Positions 6,585 through 15,786 of a DNA stretch of 64,000 nt are shown here, piece after piece; the first letter of the stretch is position 1, and the number at the start of each line of letters is the position of its first letter. Location of the stretch: contig JAZTZP010000119.1 of NCBI GenBank assembly GCA_045637525.1, forward strand, positions 8,885 to 72,884, given 5' to 3'. This DNA is from JAZTZP01 sp045637525 (GTDB lineage: Bacteria > Bacillota > Clostridia > UBA1381). A model generated the notes under the pieces. That model saw nothing but the letters and a program-made list of their open reading frames with translations. It searched no databases and had not been told where the DNA came from. The translations under genes were made by a program, and so were the position numbers.

Positions 6585-8894
6585 TCAGAAAATAATTTCA
6601 TATGTTTTATCCTTACAACCCTGTATAGATACAATACCGTCTGATAAGATATATTCAACAGTATTGCCGTTTTCATCGCTGACGCTTATAGGTTCGTTCT
6701 TCGCATATCTGCATTTTATTTCACCATTATAACCTGATTTTATTTTGACAGATGTCGGTTCTTTAGTGTCCCACACATAATCTGATTTATTAACCCAATT
6801 TATATCAAGCTCATGGCCTCCTCTTACCTTTATTCCTGAAATATGACCTCTTACCCACTCATCAGGAATTGCAGGCAATAAATCGATATAATATACTCCA
6901 TTCTGCTTTTTGTGGCTTTGAACAATCATCTCAATTATAGCCGCACATATGCCAAAATTCCCGTCTATCTGAAATGGCGGATGAGCATCAAACATATTGG
7001 GATATATTGACTTTTTAAACATTGTTTTTATTCTGTCATACGCCTCATCTGCCATACCGAAGCGTGCATAAAGATTTGCAATCCACGCATTACTCCAACC
7101 GGTCTGACCACCGCCGTTTTGCAGTCTGTATTCAAGCGATTTATAAGCCGCATCGAAATACTTTCCGCCTGTTATAGTATTTGCAGGATAAACTCCGTAT
7201 AAATGCGATAAATGACGATGGAATTTTTCCGCTTCCTCCAGTTCCTCATTCCATTCAAGCAAACGTCCATCCGATCCGATTTGCAGAGGTTTTATTTTTG
7301 AAAGCATTTCCCTGTACTGTGAAGTATCCGTTCTTAAAACCTCGCCTGCTTCAATTATATATGTAAGTATATCACATATCATTGATAAATCCATTGCACT
7401 TCCTGAACATACAGCAAGCTCCTCGCCATTATGAAAATAAGTATTTTCAGGCGATGTTGACGGACATGTTGTAAGATAGCCTTCACTGTCCTCTACCATC
7501 CAGTCCTTCAAAAATTCTACAGCATTTATAAGAATATACATATGCTCTTTTAAAAACTCAATATCCTGTGTATGCAGATAATGTTCCCATATATGACGGC
7601 ACATCCATATACCACCCATAGGCCAGTATCCCCATCGTGGTTCTTTTGTGGAATCGCAGTTTCTGTGCCATATATCACTTGTATGCCATAGTGACCAACC
7701 ATTTAACCCAAACTGATTCCCGTCTTTTTCATATTCTTTCAGCATTTTAAATACGGGCATATGACACTCCGGAAGATTACAAGCTTCCACAGCCCAGTAA
7801 TTCATCTGCAGATTAATGTTAAAATGGAAGTCGCACGCCCATGGCGGAAGAACTGATTTATTCCATATTCCCTGCAAATTTGCAGGCAGTGTATTCTTTT
7901 GCGATGAAGTTATATACAAATAACGTCCGAAATCAAACAACAGCTCTATAAGTGACAAATCATTTTCATAACTCTCAAGTCGTTCGTCTGTATAATTATT
8001 GCTTTCCACACCAAGCGTAAATTGTACTCTGTTAAACATCTCGCTATGTACAGCAATATGTCTTCGTTTCAGCTCATCATATGAATACTGTACAGCATTA
8101 TTTAAAATATCATCACATATTTTTTTATATTCTTTTCCCTCCGACTGCGGCATTTTATCATGTCCGTTAAAACTCGATGCTATTGAGAAAATAACAGTCA
8201 TATCTGTAACATTTTTAAGCTCGGCACATGAGTTCTGAGCAAATCTGTGACCGTCAGATATAATTTTTACACCTGCCTTAAAGCATATGCTTTCCCGTTC
8301 ATCGTATACAATGGCATTACCGTTTATATTTTCTGTATAACACGGACATTTTCCTGATACGGCAATATCATTTTCATCCTGTTTTGTACTGTGCATTAAC
8401 AGACACGATGTATAAACATTAAAATTACTTTTATCACATTTTATATTTATGACCATAACATCATCTTTAAGTGATACAAAAGCTTCTTTACAATAATTTT
8501 TACCCCCCAAAGTATATGTAGTCTTAACAATGCCTGTTTCCATATCAAGCTCACGATAATAATTTTCAATTTTACTTTTTGATGATACAGTCTCTATAAA
8601 AAGCTGTCCGAAAGTTCCGTACGCCTGAACCTGTCCACCATGCATTGTATCTATAAGATGTCTTTGAGCATTGGAATAATCACCTGCAAAAACATATTCT
8701 CTGATTTTTTCAACATCTTCCATCTTATACGAGGCTTTGTTTTTATACGGCTGTCCTGACCAGAGTGATTCCTCATTTATCTGAATTCTGTCCAACACAG
8801 TTCCGCTAAATACCATACCTCCTATTCTGCCATTGCCTATGGGCAGTGCCTCTTCCCATATCTCGGCGGGATTATTATATTTCAGTTTTTTCAT
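6585..8894 (-). CDS. GH95 family alpha-L-fucosidase, cytoplasmic
   Basis: 769 residues from the ATG at 8894. An upstream in-frame TTG at 8918 was rejected because AAAAGGA sits 8 nt before this ATG. GH95 signatures are EALPIGNGRIGGMVFSG near the N-terminus, LPANLQGIWN, HFNINLQMNYWA, CPSTSPENTY (the region of the catalytic acid) and DAHPPFQIDGNFG. These make the (alpha/alpha)6 barrel with flanking beta domains. GH95 enzymes cleave alpha-1,2-fucose, and some members alpha-L-galactose. No export signal is present. It lies between the beta-helix gene (a 63-nt gap with a hairpin) and GH20. Confidence 0.9.
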   Translation of the reverse strand: MKKLKYNNPAEIWEEALPIGNGRIGGMVFSGTVLDRIQINEESLWSGQPYKNKASYKMEDVEKIREYVFAGDYSNAQRHLIDTMHGGQVQAYGTFGQLFIETVSSKSKIENYYRELDMETGIVKTTYTLGGKNYCKEAFVSLKDDVMVINIKCDKSNFNVYTSCLLMHSTKQDENDIAVSGKCPCYTENINGNAIVYDERESICFKAGVKIISDGHRFAQNSCAELKNVTDMTVIFSIASSFNGHDKMPQSEGKEYKKICDDILNNAVQYSYDELKRRHIAVHSEMFNRVQFTLGVESNNYTDERLESYENDLSLIELLFDFGRYLYITSSQKNTLPANLQGIWNKSVLPPWACDFHFNINLQMNYWAVEACNLPECHMPVFKMLKEYEKDGNQFGLNGWSLWHTSDIWHRNCDSTKEPRWGYWPMGGIWMCRHIWEHYLHTQDIEFLKEHMYILINAVEFLKDWMVEDSEGYLTTCPSTSPENTYFHNGEELAVCSGSAMDLSMICDILTYIIEAGEVLRTDTSQYREMLSKIKPLQIGSDGRLLEWNEELEEAEKFHRHLSHLYGVYPANTITGGKYFDAAYKSLEYRLQNGGGQTGWSNAWIANLYARFGMADEAYDRIKTMFKKSIYPNMFDAHPPFQIDGNFGICAAIIEMIVQSHKKQNGVYYIDLLPAIPDEWVRGHISGIKVRGGHELDINWVNKSDYVWDTKEPTSVKIKSGYNGEIKCRYAKNEPISVSDENGNTVEYILSDGIVSIQGCKDKTYEIIF

Positions 8895-8918
8895 TTTGCC
8901 TGCTCCTTTTAACTTCAA

Positions 8919-8945
8919 GGCGATTGCCGCTAAAGTGCAATCGCC
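8919..8945 (-). other. Intercistronic hairpin upstream of GH95
   Basis: A perfect 9-bp stem GGCGATTGC / GCAATCGCC with a 9-nt loop fills the gap between the beta-helix gene and GH95. It has no U run, so it is more likely an RNA-stability or processing element separating the secreted from the cytoplasmic half of the operon than a terminator. Confidence 0.5.
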
Positions 8946-8957
8946 TGTAATTTGTTT

Positions 8958-11900
8958 TTATTCTATTGTCTGATCGTTTGTCAAAGGCTTCATATCCTGC
9001 CATACATATGCCTTTACCAAAGATGCTTCCTGCTGTACGTTATATTCTATATTCCCCTCATTGTTATCAGCCGTAACAAACTCGGCATAACGGCATCCTA
9101 TAAGCGTTTTATCCTCGTCATATTCAGCTATAACGACACTGTATTTTTCTATTGCGTTAAATCTGTTATTGACAGTTGCCGCCGCTTTAGCTATTGTTTT
9201 TCCGTCAATAAGCTCCGACGAAGCATCAAGTGTAACCTCAGTTAAGGTCTGCACCATAGCCGCAAATGAATCTTCATGAAGCTCTTTATTTGCAATCTTA
9301 ACACTTACATTCAGATTTGAAACGTCATCGTCATTGATTTTAAACCTGTATGAAAATTTATTTTTATTATCAAGCTCAATCTGAACAATCTGCTTTACAG
9401 CTTCGGGATTTGCCATAAGCTCACTCTTTTGATATGCACCGTCATAAATCAGGAGATTAACCTTATTATTCGGTGTATAATAAGGCACACTGCCTTCTAT
9501 CAAAAGATAATTACTTACATCACCCATTATGATTCCGTATGATGCTGACTGCTCTTCCTCATCAGATATTACAAATGAGCATACATCCGAGCTTACCGTT
9601 CCTGCATTTATGGAATTTGACAGATTAACTGCCGTTACCTTTACATAATAAGTCTTATCCTTTACAAAATCAGTTTCACCCGTAACAGCATCTTTGTAAT
9701 TATATGTTCTGTTTTTCTCAACCTCAGAATCTGTACCCGCACACGTATATTTATACAATGAATATTCGGGAGCAGAAGTGTCTGCATCTATTACAACATT
9801 GTTAAAGCTTGAATCTGTTGCAATTTTTATATTATAATAATTTGCATTGTCAACCTTACTCCAGGCAAAACCGTTAAAATTATGTATTACGCCGCCGTCT
9901 TTTAAATAAATAACAGGCTTGTCAAGCAATATTTCTGTTTTATTTAAAAGTCCCGTATTTGCAAAATAGCTTATACCATTGATATAATCCTGAGTATCTG
10001 CTGTTATCTCTTTATTATTTTCCTCAACATTGTTGATTCCGACTGTTGTTGCATAAACAGGCGAATATGTACAGTTTAGTACAGTATTGTTAAGATAATA
10101 GCAATCGTGGTCAACAACCACATCAACACAAGCCTTAACCTCGTTATAACCTGAAATCAAATTATATGGAATATAAGGATATTTAAGCTTTTTATTTACT
10201 ACGTCTTTTATTTTTGATACTGCCGTATTTTCATCGCCAAATGACGCAAATACATTTTGTGCTGATTTTATTGCATTATATTCATCAGTAAGGCTGGTAT
10301 TATATCTTGTCTGCCATGTCAAAGACTCACCGTATTTATCAGCCTCATAATCAGACAAAACATTTCCCTTTACAAAATACAAATCCTGCATTTGTGTGTT
10401 GTTTATACTGTTTATTGCATAATCGTATGTATTTCCGATAGGCTCTCTTACATCAGCCACAACATTATCTTTTACAACATGTCCGTCACCGTTATGCAGG
10501 AATATTCCGTACTGATAATTTTTGATTATGTTTCCGTAAACATATTCATTATCGTTACAGTCATCAATATAAATTCCTCTTGCCACCATTGAATCATGTC
10601 TTGCATCATGAATATAATTATATCTTATGTGGTTATTACGGATTGTAAAATTAACACCCGTATAAATGGCACCGCTGTCGGATACCTTTTGCTGTGCTCC
10701 TGAAATTTCATTATATTCTATTATATTTTCAGCACCGTGAAAAACAATAGCACCATTATTTGTATTCTGAATAAGATTATGCGAAACAATACTTCCCGTG
10801 CTTGTCAGCACTATTGCTCTGTTACCGTTACATATGATATTATTCTGAATAAAGTTTCTGCTTGGTGTAAGCTCTTTTCTCTTTTCTGCCGATTCTCTTA
10901 CCGAAACTGTATTTTGTGCGTTGCCCGCGCCTAAAATCACCGAGCTTATAATTCCGCATTTTTCGGTATCATACATATATACAGCTTCCGATACCGTATT
11001 ACTTATCTTACACTCCTGAATAACTGTATTTTTACTGTTAATAACCTCTATTCCCTTATCTGCTCCGTTGATTGTGATTCCGTCAAAAACAATGTTTTGT
11101 GCATCTGACACATTAAATATATTTATATTATTATTTGATAAATAATAATTACCGGAACCTTCTAAAGGATATATATACAGTCTTTGGTTTGTATTGTCGG
11201 CAAACCATTCGCCCGGAGTGTCAAGCTCTTCAAATATATTATAGTAATAATACATCGAAGCACCGCCACCCTTTAAATACTTTGCTATTGGTGCATCATA
11301 ATATGAAAGAGATTTCGTTGCCTGAATCTGTTCACCTGACTTATCAAGGCTTATTGAGCTGTCCTCAAAGCTCCATTCATAAACAAATTTTCCGTAAACA
11401 CGGATATTACCCGTATCAACCCACGAAAACGCTCTTTTATCCATAGGAACCCATGTACAGTTTTTACCGTATCCCCCGACTATTACTTCTGATATTGCAT
11501 CATATCCCGCATTAGGATAGCGTGCTATATTCAAAGGCTTATTACCGAACATAATATTTTCATCATGAGATATACCAGTAACTCCAAGATCGCTGTAATC
11601 AATATAATACAGATTATCCTTTGCCTCAGGTGCAACTCTCATATAATCAGAAAAATTTGTATTATCCTGTGTAACAAGAGTCATGTCCGCTTCTGAAAAG
11701 CTTCCCGAAACAGAAAATACTGCTTCGCCGTCATAAGCCGTAATGAATAACGGTGCATTGGCACTGCTGTGATTTTCTGTTATTTCCATACTTTCACGAA
11801 CCGTATATTCACCGCCCTTAACATAAATAACCGTTCCGTTTGCTTTTTCGCTGTCGGTAAGCATCTGAACCTTATCCAGTGCCTTTGAAACTGATGCCAA

Positions 11901-12203
11901 TGCAGTTTGTTCAGATAATCCGTTATTTAAATCGCTACCATCAGGGCTTACATAAAACACATTTTCTCCCGACACTTCAAACGGGCTGATAACAGGCACT
12001 TCATCAGGTAATTCTGCAACCGCCTGATTAAAGCGTTCAAGTGTATTTCCGCTAAGTGCGGGATAGCCGTTTGTTTCCTGTAGTGTAAGTTTTTCACCAA
12101 AATTAATATCGAGCGCCATATTCTGCGCCTTAACCGGCTGTGCAGACGGCAGCATAACTGCCGCCGTCATAACTACTGCTAAATGTTTGTAAAACTTATT
12201 CAT
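8958..12203 (-). CDS. Secreted right-handed parallel beta-helix protein, possible GH141-type glycosidase
   Basis: 1081 residues. A signal peptide (about 1-26) precedes FYVSPDGSDLNNG and VIYVKGGEY, the typical entry to beta-helix carbohydrate enzymes (about 60-640). Within the helix, SDSGAIYTG, IRYNYIHD and GIYIDDC resemble the acidic-residue cluster of GH141 and related families. A fibronectin-like region (about 770-880) follows, then a C-terminal Ig-like module ending in VKAYVWQDMKPL, shared in pattern with the proteins at 20356 and 23688. Its paralogue is the next upstream gene. An extracellular fucosidase-like or binding role would fit the operon, but family and substrate are inferred. Confidence 0.7.
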   Translation of the reverse strand: MNKFYKHLAVVMTAAVMLPSAQPVKAQNMALDINFGEKLTLQETNGYPALSGNTLERFNQAVAELPDEVPVISPFEVSGENVFYVSPDGSDLNNGLSEQTALASVSKALDKVQMLTDSEKANGTVIYVKGGEYTVRESMEITENHSSANAPLFITAYDGEAVFSVSGSFSEADMTLVTQDNTNFSDYMRVAPEAKDNLYYIDYSDLGVTGISHDENIMFGNKPLNIARYPNAGYDAISEVIVGGYGKNCTWVPMDKRAFSWVDTGNIRVYGKFVYEWSFEDSSISLDKSGEQIQATKSLSYYDAPIAKYLKGGGASMYYYYNIFEELDTPGEWFADNTNQRLYIYPLEGSGNYYLSNNNINIFNVSDAQNIVFDGITINGADKGIEVINSKNTVIQECKISNTVSEAVYMYDTEKCGIISSVILGAGNAQNTVSVRESAEKRKELTPSRNFIQNNIICNGNRAIVLTSTGSIVSHNLIQNTNNGAIVFHGAENIIEYNEISGAQQKVSDSGAIYTGVNFTIRNNHIRYNYIHDARHDSMVARGIYIDDCNDNEYVYGNIIKNYQYGIFLHNGDGHVVKDNVVADVREPIGNTYDYAINSINNTQMQDLYFVKGNVLSDYEADKYGESLTWQTRYNTSLTDEYNAIKSAQNVFASFGDENTAVSKIKDVVNKKLKYPYIPYNLISGYNEVKACVDVVVDHDCYYLNNTVLNCTYSPVYATTVGINNVEENNKEITADTQDYINGISYFANTGLLNKTEILLDKPVIYLKDGGVIHNFNGFAWSKVDNANYYNIKIATDSSFNNVVIDADTSAPEYSLYKYTCAGTDSEVEKNRTYNYKDAVTGETDFVKDKTYYVKVTAVNLSNSINAGTVSSDVCSFVISDEEEQSASYGIIMGDVSNYLLIEGSVPYYTPNNKVNLLIYDGAYQKSELMANPEAVKQIVQIELDNKNKFSYRFKINDDDVSNLNVSVKIANKELHEDSFAAMVQTLTEVTLDASSELIDGKTIAKAAATVNNRFNAIEKYSVVIAEYDEDKTLIGCRYAEFVTADNNEGNIEYNVQQEASLVKAYVWQDMKPLTNDQTIE

Positions 12204-12216
12204 ATTACTCAGCCTC

Positions 12217-15200
12217 CTATTTACTGTTCAACATACTCATTACTTCTTCAAGAGTTACGTCATACGGTGCAAACATCGCCGTTTTTTCAGCTTCGTTAAT
12301 ACCTTCATACACATAGCTTTCCATGTAATAGTTTTTACCTGTTGCATCAATATAATCAAATATTACATCTCCGTTTGCGATAAAGATAAATCTTGTTCCG
12401 TTTTCATCAGGAATTGCTCCCATAACAACATCATTCCATTCGCCGGCAGGCATTCTGCCGTTATTTTCCTCTGTTGTAATAATGTATTCCTGATACTTGC
12501 CGTATTTCTGAAGCTCAAACAAATCGTTCTTTATGACAACGTAATATGCATCAACTCCCAAATCCATCGTCTGAGTTTCAAACTGAATACCTATCGGCTG
12601 CCAGCCGCCGTAGGAATCCACCTTATACTTAAAGCTCAGAAGTGTACCGTAAGGAACCTCTTTTGTATTACCAAAGCGTGCCGCCGTATCAGCATTACTG
12701 TTATAAACAAGATTTTCTGATTCATCATTCTCAAACGTTGCCGCTGATGCCACCTGACCCAACTGAGATTTATCAAGCTTTTTCCAGTTGGCTTTATCAA
12801 GGCTTAACGGCTGTAAAGAAACTCCAATCTGTTTTTGAGTTTCCCAAATCTTTAAATATACCTCTGTTTCCTTTTCGTCAATGTATGTCTGAATATTTGT
12901 TTCTGACATATACTGATCCGTTTCGGATATATACTTACCTAAAGCCTCCTTTGTGCCTGCAGGATACTGACCTGCACCGTCACCCTCAACAATCTTATCA
13001 TATACCTTTCTTGCGGCTGTAAGAGCTTTTATTAAGCCTGATTTATTAGCCTTTGCAACTGCATTTGCTTCTTCAAGAGAATACGTCCAGAAGCTGAACA
13101 CTTCACTCTCTTTTTCTGCATAATCAAGCATTCTTGCACGCGACTCTGCAATGATTTTATAATAAAGCTCGCAGTCATACTCATTAAGTGCAACAATCGC
13201 ACTTGATGTATCTACGGTTTCCTCGTATATAATATCCGTAAACTCTTTATCTCTTGCAATTACAAGTCTGTAATTTTCCGCAAATTCCGTTTGCTTCCAG
13301 TCAAATATTATATTTGCCGCATTTACTCTGTTTTCCTTCCCTGCAATCGGTGAACGAGCTTCTATTTCTCCGATTTCTATATTATCCCATCTGCTGTTCT
13401 TTAAAAAACCCATTTTATCCACAGGTATCTGAACCCAGTCAGGAACTGCATTTAAAGCTTCCTTATCAACAATTTTGTAATCGTGATTTTCAAAATCCGC
13501 AAAGCTTTCCTCCGTGAGTGCCGAATAGTTATTTTCAATCTCGGAAGTAGGAAGTGAAAGCTCTGATATTGACGCTTCAACAGTGCTCTCGCCGATAGAC
13601 ATATTATTTGCCACGTAATATTCACTCGGTGTCAAAAGCCACAATTCATCCTCCTGAATCGGATCGGAAAGCAAATCCTCCATTTCGTTATAATACCAAT
13701 ACTGATACGCCCAGAAATGGTCTGCAAGCTCCTTCCATTCAGGAAACTGAGTTGAATATGCCACATGGTATAAATCGTAATAGTTCTTTCTGTTTAAATT
13801 ACTAAACCAACCGTTCCAGAAGCTCGTTGTGGCATAGCCTCCTGTTCGTATCCAGTCATACAAATGACTTATATGGTTACCGCTTGTTACTACATTTTTC
13901 TTACAGTTCACAAACAGATTATTAAACGCCACTCCCGCTTTTCCGCTATGAGAATAAACGCCCTCCTCTTGTTCAACAAGAAGATTACCGTAGCATTCAA
14001 ACCACGAACCACCCTCATCAAAATAGAAGCCTCGTCCAAGCTTATTTCCTTTTATGCTGTTATCATGCATATAATTATATCTCATAACAAGATAAGAAGA
14101 ATATACCCCTCCCGTATACATAGGGGCAAAGTCAGAAATTCTCTTATCTCCTCCAACTATCTCGTTATATTCAACAACCGTATACATTCCTTGTGGTGTG
14201 AGCATTCCGTTATAACCGTTTTGGAAAAGGTTATGCGAAATAACTATGCCTATACCGCCGCCATATATAGCTCTGTCACTTACACCATCATCACTTCCGC
14301 AAAAGTAATTGTTTTGTATAAAATTATGCTGAGGCTCAAGATTTATATTTTTTGCAGCACTGTCCCAATATTCCGTACTTCCGTGCATACCGCTGAGAGT
14401 TATTCCTCTTGATAAATATCCCGAAATATAGCTCGAAATGACTCCGCAGTATTTACTTGCAATAATACTAGCTCCATATGAAAGACCTTTTAAGTTGCAA
14501 TTCTGAACTACTATTCTTTCACTGTTTGATATAGTAAATCCCACAGATGGAGTATTTGATATATTCAAGCCGTTAAACACAACATTTTTACACGAGTCTA
14601 CATTAAATATATTATTTTCTTTAATGGAGAGATAAACAATTCTTGATGTATCGTCCGTAGGCGGATACAGATATAATTTGCCTTCATTACGATCTATGAA
14701 CCATTCGCCCGGTGCATCAAGCTCCTCAAAAACATTTGCAAAATAGTAAACCGTTTCGCCCGTTTGACGTATAGGCCATCTCCACAGCCTACCGTAGGAA
14801 CGAACACTGTTTGTTTCTTTATTGAACTGTCTTACACGCACATATTCAGGTGCATAGCCAAATGAGAAATAACCTCTTAACGCAATCTGGTCAGTGTTTT
14901 CCCAACTAAACGGAACATCATCCTGCATAACAAACTCAAAGCCTCGTCCGTCGTCAGTTGCATTTGTGATATTTCCACTTGCATCCATATTACCATTATC
15001 TATAGCTTCACCCACTCTTATTGCTTGACTATTTGGATATCTTGAAAGGGTAAGCTTTTCATCATCAAGATAAAGCTGAGGCTCAACTATCTTCTGTGAC
15101 TCATAGTTAGCCGAATATTTGCCATCCTTTTCGCCCCTGAAAAATACCTCTCCGTATTCTGTTATGCCATGAGCCTTTAAGTCATACACAAGTACTTTAT

Positions 15201-15774
15201 CCCTTACGTTTTCATAAAGACGACTTCGCTTGCTTTCATCCGTTATCGGTTTGAATTGGTCAAGATTTATCATATCGGCACTTGATATATTTACTTTTTC
15301 ATCTTTGTAATTTGTAATATAAAGCGGTGCATTATCCGCTCCCGAATGCTTTGCATTAAGCTCTAAAGCATCATTGAATTTATAATTTCCGCCTCTTAAA
15401 TATATTACAACACCTTTTTGCTTTTCGGCAAGTGTCATATGCTCCACACGCCTGAGTGCCTTTTCTATTGTGGAATAAGGATTATTTATGCTTCCATCAG
15501 CATTAAAGTCCTTACCGTCGGGCGAAACATATATCTTAATTTCACCTGTGGGAGCAAACGGCTGAATAATTTTCATTTCCGTTCCCATCTGTGTTGCTCT
15601 CTGACGGAAATTTTCCTTTGTGCTTATATCCTTTATTGCGCCTTCCGGCATCTGAACTATATCGGACAGTATTTCAGAAAAGCTTTCATTTGAATATTTT
15701 TCATCTGCCGAAGCACAAACTGCTCCTGTTACAACTAACGTTAAAGTTAATATCAGGCATTTAATTTTATTCAT
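12217..15774 (-). CDS. Secreted parallel beta-helix protein with C-terminal lectin-like domain
   Basis: 1185 residues, paralogous to the gene at 8958. Signal peptide to about residue 23; IYVSPDGKDFNADGS and VIYLRGGNY open the beta-helix (about 70-620). The acidic cluster is here DFAPMYTGG, MRYNYMHDN and GFYFDEGG, aligning with the paralogue but with Pro in place of Gly-Ala. A FN3-like segment (about 800-880), a coiled linker, and a C-terminal jelly-roll, concanavalin-like domain (about 985-1165) follow. It lacks the Ig-like C-terminal module of its paralogue. 13 nt separate it from the next gene. Likely a glycosidase or glycan-binding protein at the cell surface. Confidence 0.68.
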   Translation of the reverse strand: MNKIKCLILTLTLVVTGAVCASADEKYSNESFSEILSDIVQMPEGAIKDISTKENFRQRATQMGTEMKIIQPFAPTGEIKIYVSPDGKDFNADGSINNPYSTIEKALRRVEHMTLAEKQKGVVIYLRGGNYKFNDALELNAKHSGADNAPLYITNYKDEKVNISSADMINLDQFKPITDESKRSRLYENVRDKVLVYDLKAHGITEYGEVFFRGEKDGKYSANYESQKIVEPQLYLDDEKLTLSRYPNSQAIRVGEAIDNGNMDASGNITNATDDGRGFEFVMQDDVPFSWENTDQIALRGYFSFGYAPEYVRVRQFNKETNSVRSYGRLWRWPIRQTGETVYYFANVFEELDAPGEWFIDRNEGKLYLYPPTDDTSRIVYLSIKENNIFNVDSCKNVVFNGLNISNTPSVGFTISNSERIVVQNCNLKGLSYGASIIASKYCGVISSYISGYLSRGITLSGMHGSTEYWDSAAKNINLEPQHNFIQNNYFCGSDDGVSDRAIYGGGIGIVISHNLFQNGYNGMLTPQGMYTVVEYNEIVGGDKRISDFAPMYTGGVYSSYLVMRYNYMHDNSIKGNKLGRGFYFDEGGSWFECYGNLLVEQEEGVYSHSGKAGVAFNNLFVNCKKNVVTSGNHISHLYDWIRTGGYATTSFWNGWFSNLNRKNYYDLYHVAYSTQFPEWKELADHFWAYQYWYYNEMEDLLSDPIQEDELWLLTPSEYYVANNMSIGESTVEASISELSLPTSEIENNYSALTEESFADFENHDYKIVDKEALNAVPDWVQIPVDKMGFLKNSRWDNIEIGEIEARSPIAGKENRVNAANIIFDWKQTEFAENYRLVIARDKEFTDIIYEETVDTSSAIVALNEYDCELYYKIIAESRARMLDYAEKESEVFSFWTYSLEEANAVAKANKSGLIKALTAARKVYDKIVEGDGAGQYPAGTKEALGKYISETDQYMSETNIQTYIDEKETEVYLKIWETQKQIGVSLQPLSLDKANWKKLDKSQLGQVASAATFENDESENLVYNSNADTAARFGNTKEVPYGTLLSFKYKVDSYGGWQPIGIQFETQTMDLGVDAYYVVIKNDLFELQKYGKYQEYIITTEENNGRMPAGEWNDVVMGAIPDENGTRFIFIANGDVIFDYIDATGKNYYMESYVYEGINEAEKTAMFAPYDVTLEEVMSMLNSK

Positions 15775-15786
15775 ATAACCCCTCTC

